From contig OX335659.1 in assembly GCA_946894095.1 (NCBI GenBank), positions 2,797,501 to 2,861,500 of the forward strand: 64,000 nt of DNA, in the 5' to 3' direction. The DNA comes from Incurvaria masculella. Lineage: Eukaryota; Arthropoda; Insecta; Lepidoptera; Incurvariidae. The position numbers and the translations under genes are program-made. Shown piece by piece: positions 60,301-64,000 of the stretch. Positions within the stretch are counted from its first letter, which is position 1. Each line of letters opens with the position of its first letter. Under the pieces are notes generated by a model. It was not told the DNA's origin. It did not search any database and saw nothing but the letters and a program-made list of their open reading frames with translations.

Positions 60301-62403
60301 AGTCACAGATTGGAGTCTTCATATGCCAGCAAACGAATGGAAATCTACTGAAAAATTCCGTTTCAGTCTGGAGAAATTGAAACGCACTGCAAACTGTTGA
60401 TAAACAAGTTGTTTACACCTCGAGTTATAAATACTTATCGATAAAAACGCGCACTGGAATAATACGCACCGATATTCGCAATTTTGTCCTCCGACTTCAG
60501 CGTGTGGATTTTCGAAAACGAATCGCTCCTTATCCGCCCTCGCACTCTCGAAATCATACCCATCGTGTGTAACTTTCAAGATGTTTCGCCACAATAACTT
60601 TTCACCGACAAACGGAATGTTGATTCTCTCTCCGGTCACGTTAGTTCCGTCTGAAAATGTGCACGCGAATGCGACTAGGGCGGGCGGCGCCCAAGCTGTG
60701 CGAAGCTCGCGTCTTCTGGCCTCCTCTAGCGCTCGGTGGAAAACGTATTTCTGTCTTTGTCGCTTCCACGTTAATCCACGTTGCATTTGCGCCTGCGCAA
60801 ATGCTATATCTGGCTTTCGATTCATGTCACTGACACACTCATACGTATCTGTAGGTACAGTATGCTTGACTTAAGGTGGCCCATCCCGCTCATCTCCCCA
60901 TACAAAAGGGGAAAGAAGATCACGCCCATATTTCTTGTCAGAGATCCAAAATTTTGCTCAAAATAGCTTTATTTGATCGAACTAGATGTCTGATGACCAT
61001 TGGCATTGTATAATTGTGTTTGGTTTCTAAGTTATAAGGTCCGAAAGTTCGAATTTTTCGCGCGTTTTATACAATACCTTTGGAGGTGGATTACGCAATG
61101 AAAAAGTAAGAACATCGTAAAAAGATTAGTCATCAGACATAGCTTATTTAATCAAGATTTATGATCAATTTGGTTTTTGCTAGATTTTTGACTACAGCGG
61201 TCGTCGTTTACTTTTAGCTATAAGTCGTTTTGAAATTAAAATTTTCGTAAATCTAATTCAAACACTATGCGCATTGTCTGATTTGTGGACATGTTGCATC
61301 CTCCTCATCACGGAGCCAGTATTTTTTTAATACTACACATAAAATTTCAATTACAAAACGACTTATAGCTAGAAGTAAACCACGACCGCAGTAGTCAATA
61401 ATCTAACAAAAATCATATTGATTTTAAATCTTCATGAAACAGCTAGATCTGATGATTAATATTTTTAAGATGTTTTTTAATTTATCGTTGAGTAATCCAC
61501 CTCCGAAGTTATTGTACAAAACGAACGAAAAAACGGAACTTTCGGATCTTATAACTTGCAAACCAAACACATTTTAACAATGGCAATGTCATCAGGCATC
61601 TAGTGTGCTAAAGCTATTGAGTATTGAGTAAAATTTTGGACCTCTGACAAGAAATATAGGCATTATCTTCTTTCCACGTTTGTATGGGGAGTTGATCGGG
61701 AAGGCCTCCATTACGTGACGTCAATTATTAAAAAAAAAACGCAAATATTTTTTGCGTAGTGAAATGATTCAGCCATGTAGGGAATAATTTTATAAAGTTT
61801 TTATATTTTGTCACAAGTAATGTGTACGCAATGTTACAATGTATTACAATAAATACGATTTAAATATCAACACGTCTTAACAATTAAGTGGATATACTTT
61901 TTCGTATATCGTCGCTTTTTTCCACGACTGTGATGCATGTAGAAGCGACAGTGAAGCAAGAACACATTAATTAAAGACGGAGAGCTGTAAATATAACTAC
62001 TTTTTTAATATACTGCAATAATGGACTTAAACCAGCAAACATACCTTTCGCGGGTGTTACGTTTAAGAACACCCACGAAATTAAAAACTGCACAACATAA
62101 TAGTAATGAATTACATCTTCATAATTTCTATTAACACTTCTAAATTTATGATGTAAGCACGAAGGTTTATTCAAATAAAGGTAATTTTTATATTGATTGA
62201 AATATATAATATGAAATATGAAATGAAATACTAGGCTTGCAGTTAAGCTTACCACTTGGCAAAGAACGGAATAGGGTGTCAAAGAACCGGAAGTTTCCGT
62301 ACAAATTAGTAGACGGATTGTTCATGTCAGTCTTGTGATATGTCGCGCCTAACCCGCGCCCGCACATCACAGACACGGCCAACGAATTCCACGTGACGAT
62401 CAC
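41560..62403 (-). CDS. Multi-pass RING-H2 E3 ligase, TRC8/RNF139-RNF145-like (partial gene)
   Basis: Four exons join in phase on the - strand: 62403-62253, 57711-57535, 49874-49747 and 42348-41560. The product has several hydrophobic segments (for example VWLLSVVLLLPYW, LVTFVVTVTFVLLALGL, GTALLAAPLVPLLAW, LALLLLYVCVWV) and ends in a RING-H2 finger, CAVC-x11-CAHYFH-x2-C-x10-CPIC. This layout, and ARVTPCAHYFHADCLRR before the last Cys pair, resemble TRC8/RNF139 and RNF145, ER-membrane ubiquitin ligases of sterol and protein quality control. The orthology is inferred. The start codon and N-terminal exons were not found. Introns hold a gypsy element and SINEs. Confidence 0.8.
42506..42664. repeat. 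MITE-like element with GATTGCACGAA ends
   Basis: CCCGATTGCACGAA near the left and TTTCGTGCACTCGGCG near the right are inverted; the centre has GTGACG / CGTCAC-like pairs. No coding sequence. Confidence 0.5.
42710..43112 (-). mobile_element. Full-length SINE with tRNA-like head
   Basis: Poly-T at 42711, complete body, inverted head near 43055-43112 (GGAATTGAACCC, CCACTAGGCTA). Lies 70 bp from the gypsy element. Confidence 0.85.
43181..43712 (+). repeat. 5' LTR
   Basis: Ends TGTTACG/CGTAACA are inverted. Two TATA-like boxes (CATATAAAG near 43314, TATAAAA at 43458) and AATAAA at 43349 and 43650. A long stem-loop spans about 43401-43490. Confidence 0.95.
43715..43732 (+). promoter_or_regulatory. 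Primer-binding site, tRNA-Leu-like
   Basis: TGGTGTCAGAAGCGGGG starts two bases after the LTR and is complementary to the TCTGACACCA 3' end of a tRNA-Leu, allowing one or two mismatches. Confidence 0.75.
43739..48220 (+). CDS. Gypsy gag-pol polyprotein, intact
   Basis: 1493 codons in one frame, ATG 24 bp after the primer-binding site, stop just before the polypurine tract. Order: N-terminal region with Gln/Glu/Arg-rich coiled-coil repeats (RRQEEQ, about residues 60-110); gag core (about 175-345); CCHC knuckle CYKCNELGHLRTNC (from C364); aspartic protease LTLDTGAS (D437); reverse transcriptase with YLDD (759-762); RNase H (VDTDAS, D906/D908); integrase with HDGTSGGH and CRKCTIC zinc site and D1212, D1272, E1308 (D-x59-D-x35-E); GPY/F-like WEGPYRVV near 1446. 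Gag and pol are fused without frameshift or stop, so gag excess would need another mechanism. All catalytic residues are present, suggesting an active copy. Confidence 0.97.
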   Translation: MPITPREDQEGVRTRSQTAADTTPAEDAAASGTQEFESHQLMTQTPALDLNALMTFMQEQARRQEEQMQEQARRQEEQARRQEEEMHEQARRQEEQAQEHARRQEEQQQELMWAVRKSNAKIKEKLDEVNSKIEEQDQTLGRHEERLNGLESKISEEMEKIKTCGVTVSSSATAGARFKVPPFDGLTSWAAYKLQFESVVIANGWNENQARTALTLGLRDKALHVLEALGPQITYDGLLEALESRFGDKHLEHVYRAQLRDRVQRASEGLQQWALEIEKLVRKAHQSSSNSSLEDYLVQAFVDGIRDIEVRAAVRLSHHATLKDALAHALEVEAVRSDPRAHRIREVVTSETRSPARRKFTPRCYKCNELGHLRTNCPKNQTERPDAANEDEKARTGGRMLAGKIEAPKVTISQACTGNSLLVEGQVNGIQCNLTLDTGASRTIVKSKTFGRVIWNRRQYFNGCRIQTATGQHIPVYGEIEVTIKIGCKTYRHTAVLADIIDDCILGLDFMRTNNCKIDVANGVLICGKEEVSWLRKCDEISSDKLDTGRSKVSTLLEESRRDLTVDDFKKATNLLMRYSDIFSSHDGDIGRTSMVKHRIDTGDALSIRQRPRRVPVANEEEVQRMIADMQKNNVIETSSSPWCSPVVLVKKKDGSNRFCVDYRRLNDVTKKDSYPIPRIDDTLDTLSGMKWFTTLDLKSGYWQVEIDNKDKEKTAFTTGHGLWQFKVMPFGLCNAPATFERLMERVLFGLIGEACLVYLDDIIILGRTFDEHIKNLENVLSKIRQANLKLSGKKCSFFKRQVSYLGHVISGNGIQTDPKKIEAVQEWPIPKDKTEVRAFLGLCSYYRRFVRNFSEIAKPLHRLTEDKRQFNWDEDCANSFQELKQHLCNTPILGYPEADKEFIVDTDASNTGIGGVLSQRHGDKEIVIGYFSKSLSKPERNYCVTRRELLAVVKTLQHFNKYLLGRRFRLRTDHAALKWLLQFKNPEGQVARWLEQLQEYQFDTEHRSGKTHGNADALSRRPCPEECKHCIREEIKETVHLKAIRTDNISEEWSNENMKLAQEGDDDLMPIIHWKRAGETKPEWRDISAMSTATKSYWAQWSSLVLHDGILYRKWETPNGKDTSLQLVIPRSKIKEVLQCLHDGTSGGHLGIKRTLLKIRQRFYWINCRDDVEDWCRKCTICSAVKGPHTRSKGTLKLYNVGAPWERIALDVAGPFPPTNDGNRYFMVVMDYFTKWPEVFAIPNQEAITVAQKLVHEVFCRYGVPLEIHTDQGRNFESRVFQETCRIMGIHKTRTTPYHPQSDGMVERFNQTLERHLAKLVEDHQKDWDQYIPLFLLSYRTAVHESVDETPAYINFGHELRLPADLLTGIPPEASHCVTEYVSDLRGKMDTVYKRVREAGLRASERMKTRYDRKANGNVFEEGSLVWLHNPLRKKGKSPKLQPKWEGPYRVVTKINDVTYRIRRNDRCREKIVHVDRLARYHGDNYARDEHN
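48232..48763 (+). repeat. 3' LTR
   Basis: 532 bp, apparently identical to 43181-43712. Confidence 0.95.
48957..49520 (+). mobile_element. Complete TTAA-type MITE
   Basis: TTAA then GGTGGCCCATCCCGCT at the left; GGGTTGGGCCACC then TTAA at the right. About 560 bp, non-coding. TTAA duplication is the hallmark of piggyBac-type transposition; the TIR itself is not the classical piggyBac sequence. Other copies: 28462, 30624, 60873, and inverted pieces at 7370 and 61337. Confidence 0.85.
49747..49874 (-). CDS. RING gene internal exon
   Basis: Acceptor TTGCGGCAG at 49875-49877, donor CAG|GTGGGT. Two bases complete an Asp codon, then 42 codons: VWGRLSAPGTRVLLAARAVY, APVLRAEALFVQLNN and LSTMISQ. Phase 0 at its end matches the terminal exon; GC-rich island in AT-rich intron. 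Confidence 0.85.
50523..50870. mobile_element. MITE with TTAAG..CGGCCCGTAAGC ends
   Basis: CGGCCCGTAAGC, CCCATACAAACGTAG and TTTACTAAT at the left are all mirrored at the right end (GTAAACTACGTTTGTATGGG..GCTTACGGGCCG). Non-coding. Confidence 0.75.
50950..51035 (+). repeat. SINE body fragment
   Basis: ACTAGGTGGTAGGATTAACC, GCCCGGGTTGG, GAACAATGGTCGAAG. Confidence 0.55.
51036..51770. other. RING gene intron, no gene recognised
   Basis: Holds the repeat shared with 10055-10150 (about 51210-51320). Otherwise AT-rich. Confidence 0.4.
51774..52064 (+). mobile_element. CCGT-microsatellite dispersed element
   Basis: Family order as at 9636; eight to nine CCGT units near 51828-51863. Confidence 0.75.
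52088..52362 (+). pseudogene. RTE-type LINE 3' end
   Basis: AKLKWQWAGHVIRSD, SNRVLHWRPWTGNG and RPPARWDDDIKCVSGKQWFR, then GEAYVQQWTQTR: the best-preserved C-terminal RTE fragment here, open over 90 codons but lacking all upstream domains. Confidence 0.82.
52363..52850. other. RING gene intron, no gene recognised
   Basis: Two overlapping open frames near 52379-52788 on opposite strands have no family resemblance. Confidence 0.35.
52857..53132 (+). mobile_element. Helitron-like (Lep1-type) non-autonomous element
   Basis: ATACTAATATTATAAATGC at the 5' side, CGATTTTGATGAAATTCGG within, ATTGACCCGAGCGGAGCCGG and CAGCTAG at the 3' end. This order is that of widespread lepidopteran non-autonomous Helitrons (recalled). 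No TIRs. Confidence 0.65.
53133..53790. other. RING gene intron, no gene recognised
   Basis: AT-rich. The 87-codon frame at 53377-53640 resembles nothing known to me. Confidence 0.35.
53795..53930 (-). repeat. Dispersed repeat, partner at 4596-4730
   Basis: Inverted copy of 4596-4730 (CACGCGTTATGCGGGTTGG to AAGGATGCTCTTAAAT), followed by a GC-rich stretch to about 54110. Confidence 0.6.
54480..54580 (-). repeat. tRNA-like SINE relic
   Basis: CCGGGAATCGAACTCG is an inverted B-box-like block; decayed. Confidence 0.35.
54716..54815 (-). repeat. tRNA-like SINE relic, flank only
   Basis: ACGAACCCTATCGAGTAGG and CGCTATCGAGGAGGCGATAT recur from 19760-19805. Confidence 0.5.
54816..55230. other. 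RING gene intron, no gene recognised
   Basis: AT-rich; nothing recognised. Confidence 0.35.
55232..55265 (+). repeat. CTGTAT microsatellite
   Basis: About five CTGTAT units after GCGAAATAAATAT, probably the tail of a retroelement; a GC-rich segment of unknown type follows to 55440. Confidence 0.7.
55482..56457 (+). mobile_element. CCGT element interrupted by an ORF-bearing insert
   Basis: Left half from GTCCGTACCCAAAGGGTG to about 55645. Right half from about 56345 (AATAAAAATGAAAAA) to GCACTTGGCCGG. The 700-bp insert between them carries a - strand coding relic. Confidence 0.75.
55732..56342 (-). pseudogene. Retroelement-derived ORF 3' part, truncated
   Basis: About 200 open codons on the - strand, without a credible ATG: it reads in from CDVVKPHTCTCGVNVEANGL (Cys-rich), then CSRSAGRFPRHTMLNELIRR, NDGKRVDGMTLVPWSEG, LVWDATFVDTLAPSHV and LSIAIQRGNAASVMGTLP. 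I recall this pattern (Cys-rich start, DGKRxDG, WD.T..DT, AIQRGNA) from the C-terminal part of proteins near reverse transcriptases in invertebrate mobile elements; it may be a nuclease-like domain. The frame is intact to its stop, and AAATAAAT lies about 70 bp further on. A 5'-truncated retroelement copy is likely. Confidence 0.6.
56458..57090. other. RING gene intron, no gene recognised
   Basis: No supported exon. A short stretch (56460-56530) is GC-rich with an open frame of unknown nature. Confidence 0.35.
57100..57480. repeat. Degenerate GAGTCAGCTAG-type repeats
   Basis: GTCAGCTAG, GTCGACTAG, GTCAGTTGG and GACTCGACTA variants recur every 25-40 bp without clean units; ends about 55 bp from a RING gene exon. 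Confidence 0.4.
57535..57711 (-). CDS. RING gene internal exon (TM segment)
   Basis: Acceptor TGCCTTCCAG at 57712-57713, donor AGAG|GTGGGA. Encodes WLLSVVLLLPYWAPRGLFLA, GAWLMAAYTCLVLPVLISAN and YKYPARWYPAVARAAR, at least two membrane-spanning stretches. Starts with TG and ends with G, matching exons on both sides. Confidence 0.85.
58148..58390 (+). mobile_element. GGCG-type MITE, partial
   Basis: CACCTAAATTGGCGTTTACGG at the left is cited only as GGCGTTTACGG; centre CAAACTCGGATTTCCGATTT; the right end is truncated in AAATGTTAGTTCGCTT. Confidence 0.65.
58391..58730. other. RING gene intron, no gene recognised
   Basis: Moderate GC with no coding frame or named repeat. Confidence 0.35.
58735..59082 (-). 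mobile_element. SINE body, decayed
   Basis: T-run, then CACACAACTACCGTTATAAT, ATTCCCGAAGTAATTAGGTG, TTGAACTGAATGGAAAACAC, CACCTAGTAGGGGAAGG in order. Confidence 0.7.
59140..59432 (-). mobile_element. CCGT-microsatellite dispersed element
   Basis: Inverted family member from GGCCAAGTGCGAACCGGACT to GGTACGGAACCCT; the microsatellite is short here. Confidence 0.75.
59433..60310. other. RING gene intron, no gene recognised
   Basis: Sequence at 59460-59830 is less AT-rich and not matched elsewhere in the window. No supported exon. Confidence 0.35.
60319..60825 (-). CDS. Unassigned open frame, possible exon
   Basis: 168 codons on the - strand, the longest non-repeat open frame without a family. 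It starts MNRKPDIAFAQAQMQRGLTW and continues through a basic helix (KRQRQKYVFHRALEEARRRE) to VTGERINIPFVGEKLLWRNI and ADKERFVFENPHAE. Codon variety looks protein-like to about residue 115; a donor-like CG|GTGCGT then occurs near 60470. It lies inside the RING gene's first visible intron, same strand, so it could be a nested gene, an alternative exon or a neighbour's first exon. I do not recognise the family. Confidence 0.4.
   Translation of the reverse strand: MNRKPDIAFAQAQMQRGLTWKRQRQKYVFHRALEEARRRELRTAWAPPALVAFACTFSDGTNVTGERINIPFVGEKLLWRNILKVTHDGYDFESARADKERFVFENPHAEVGGQNCEYRCVLFQCAFLSISIYNSRCKQLVYQQFAVRFNFSRLKRNFSVDFHSFAGI
60873..61705. mobile_element. Two TTAA-type MITEs head to head
   Basis: 60873-61320 reads forward from TTAAGGTGGCCCATCCCG. 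61337-61704 reads as the inverted family sequence (CGACTTATAGCTAGAAGTAA to GATCGGGAAGGCC). The forward copy breaks at CACGGAGCCAGTA, where the inverted one begins. Confidence 0.8.
61706..62252. other. RING gene intron, no gene recognised
   Basis: AT-rich; no credible exon. Confidence 0.4.
62253..62403 (-). CDS. RING gene internal exon (most 5' found)
   Basis: Acceptor TTCTCCTTAG at 62404, donor G|GTAAGC at 62252. 50 codons, VIVTWNSLAVSVMCGRGLGA, TYHKTDMNNPSTNLYGNFRF and FDTLFRSLPS. The last base G joins TG of the 57711 exon to make Val. The start is phase 0, so further exons must lie upstream. The link to the RING gene rests on phase, strand and order only. Confidence 0.65.
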
Positions 62404-63287
62404 CTAAGGAGAATAATCTCGTGACAAAGATGCCTTCACAAGAGTAGAGATGTAAATTGGAGAGTTTAAATAACTCGAACCTGCGCAAACTCGGACTCAG
62501 CGTGTATTCAGCCCGGCCAAACAGTTTGATGGCGATCTCCGGAAGCATTTAGTTTGCGTTAAAATCGAGCACGACGAAGCGAAATTTAGGTTTTTGACCT
62601 GTAAAATCTACTTTCTAACGTAAATTAATATATTTTTCACGGTTATTCACTAGATAAATATATGATCTTGTACCATTAAATAGAAATTTGTCTAAATCAT
62701 TCATAGTTTCCAAGCGCCGCCGGCTTGTAAACCAAGTGAAAACTTGTAAATAGGTGTTTACAAACATATTTATTTTGAAGAATATAGCAACTTATTAAAA
62801 CCGTTTTACGGTCATACACTTTTCTACCGGCGGCGTTTCTGCTTAACCGACGCTGAAATTAAATACAAATAAACCCAAAATGTTGGAGGTTAGCGTCAAG
62901 GGAATGGCGTTGTCTACTACCTACTTTACCAATAAAACGTTTGGGCGTTACGCTGCATCTTTTCTTGTACAGCGAAATATACCTGTTTAACTTTATCGTG
63001 ACAAAATTACTCATACATATGAGCGCAATCCAAGTGCTTCCAGGAAACAAACTGATTCATATTCTTGATCGTCTGGTGACGATGGTTGGAGTTTATTTGT
63101 TTGTGAGCACGAAAATAACAGATCGCTCGCGCGCGTGCGCCGCCGTCTCGCGCGACGCCCTCCATTCATGAAGTCTGCGTATTTTCGACTTGCTGACTAA
63201 ACGCGCACGTTTGTTATGCTGACTATTGTTAGGAAAACGACACAATTTCGCCACTCGTGACGATCTTTCAACTTCAGAGTCTAGTCC
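62404..63287. other. No gene assigned
   Basis: A - strand open frame from ATG 62548 (MLPEIAIKLFGRAEYTLSPS) directly precedes the exon at 62403, but no donor joins it in phase. A CG-rich patch lies near 63120-63170. Confidence 0.3.
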
Positions 63288-63592
63288 GACTTGTCACCTA
63301 ATTTGGCGTTTACGCTAAAATGATCGAATGGCGTATTCAAATGTATGAATGATTGAAGAGCGTGTGCAGTGGGTGTTAAGCAAACGAACATTTAAGAGTC
63401 TGAGTTTGATTTGACAGCTTACTCATTGTCGCCGTAAATACGTTGACTCCGCGTTTTCATACTTTGGTAGTCCGTGATTGACTTTGACTGCTTGAAGAAG
63501 CACATCCACAGAATAAGTAGCAGCATTTGTACGGGGTTTGACATTTTTACGAAGCTTCGAAGTTCCGTAAACGTCAAATTTGGTGTGAAGTC
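63288..63592 (+). mobile_element. GGCG-type MITE
   Basis: TTGTCACCTAATTTGGCG at the left; ACTTCGAAGTTCCG and CGTCAAATTTGG at the right. Combines the two end subtypes of the family. Confidence 0.65.
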
Positions 63593-63786
63593 CGACTCTT
63601 TCGGTCTGTCTACCTGCATTACCTGCATATATGCAGTTCACTGTATCCCCTTAAACCGTGAACTGCCATACCTCTTTCATTTATGCCTTTAAAAGCTATA
63701 TTTTTTTGAGCCGTTATGGATATACGGGATATAAGGGTTATGGATATACTCAAGCATCATTTTATTTTTCAAAATGTCTGCCGTAT

Positions 63787-63862
63787 GGCTGTGTGGGTGC
63801 AAGTAAGGAAGGGGTCCTTACTTACTAGGCGGTAACGCTAATTCCGCCCAGGTTGGTACCTT
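63787..63862 (+). repeat. SINE body fragment
   Basis: TACTAGGCGGTAACGCTAAT and CCGCCCAGGTTGGTACC: a fragment directly abutting the next SINE. Confidence 0.55.
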
Positions 63863-64000
63863 TTTTTTTTTTATGTTATGTTACTGGACATGGATGGCTA
63901 ACACCACACCTTCTGTTATGGTATTAGCCTAACACACCACATGGGAACTAGGTGCCATGCCAGGACCTTCCTTATATTGCACGGCTACATTGAACTGGAT
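63863..64000 (-). mobile_element. SINE, cut by window edge (5S-type body)
   Basis: T-run then GACATGGATGGC, CACACCTTCTGTTATGG, ACCACATGGGAACTAGGTGC, matching the body variant of the 5S-headed copies. The head lies outside the window. Confidence 0.75.

Noticed and set aside
62327..62548. MLPEIAIKLF frame as the first RING-gene exon
   Set aside because: Protein-like, but no donor joins it in phase to the 62403 exon, so it is left as unassigned sequence.

Overview
The window looks like nuclear DNA of an insect, most probably a moth or butterfly. It is AT-rich, its two recognisable genes have long introns, and it holds TTAGG-type repeats, Lep1-like Helitron ends, RTE-type and other LINE tails and several dense SINE and MITE families. 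Everything here is read by eye; no alignment or database search was run.

Two host genes can be reconstructed. On the + strand, nine exons between 20962 and 32748 encode the C-terminal two thirds of BRF1, the TFIIB-related subunit of TFIIIB (RNA polymerase III initiation). All splice phases agree. The zinc ribbon and first cyclin fold were not found. On the - strand, four phase-compatible exons between 62403 and 41560 encode the C-terminal part of a multi-pass membrane RING-H2 protein, probably a TRC8/RNF139-RNF145-like E3 ligase. Two further - strand candidates (1503-1701 and 60319-60825) look coding but are unassigned.

Layout: 1-20 kb is almost entirely nested repeats (SINEs, TIR elements, foldbacks, RTE tails). 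21-33 kb is BRF1, whose introns carry a 105-bp minisatellite, a 144-bp in-frame duplication of coding sequence plus splice donor, and a 160-bp satellite loaded with TGACGTCA palindromes. 33-41 kb is repeats, including a pogo-like TIR element and LINE relics. 41.5-62.4 kb is the RING gene; its last intron holds a complete Ty3/gypsy retrotransposon (43181-48763) with apparently identical LTRs, a 4-bp target duplication and one intact gag-pol frame. 62.4-64 kb is repeats and unassigned sequence.

The most notable signals are: (1) two SINE families sharing one body but carrying different pol III heads, tRNA-like or 5S rRNA-like; (2) a foldback with two inverted hammerhead-ribozyme-like cores, split at its TTAA by a TTAA-targeting MITE; (3) the tandem coding and donor duplication in BRF1; (4) the CRE-like satellite in a BRF1 intron that starts with a GC donor; (5) TTAGG arrays inside inverted-repeat elements.
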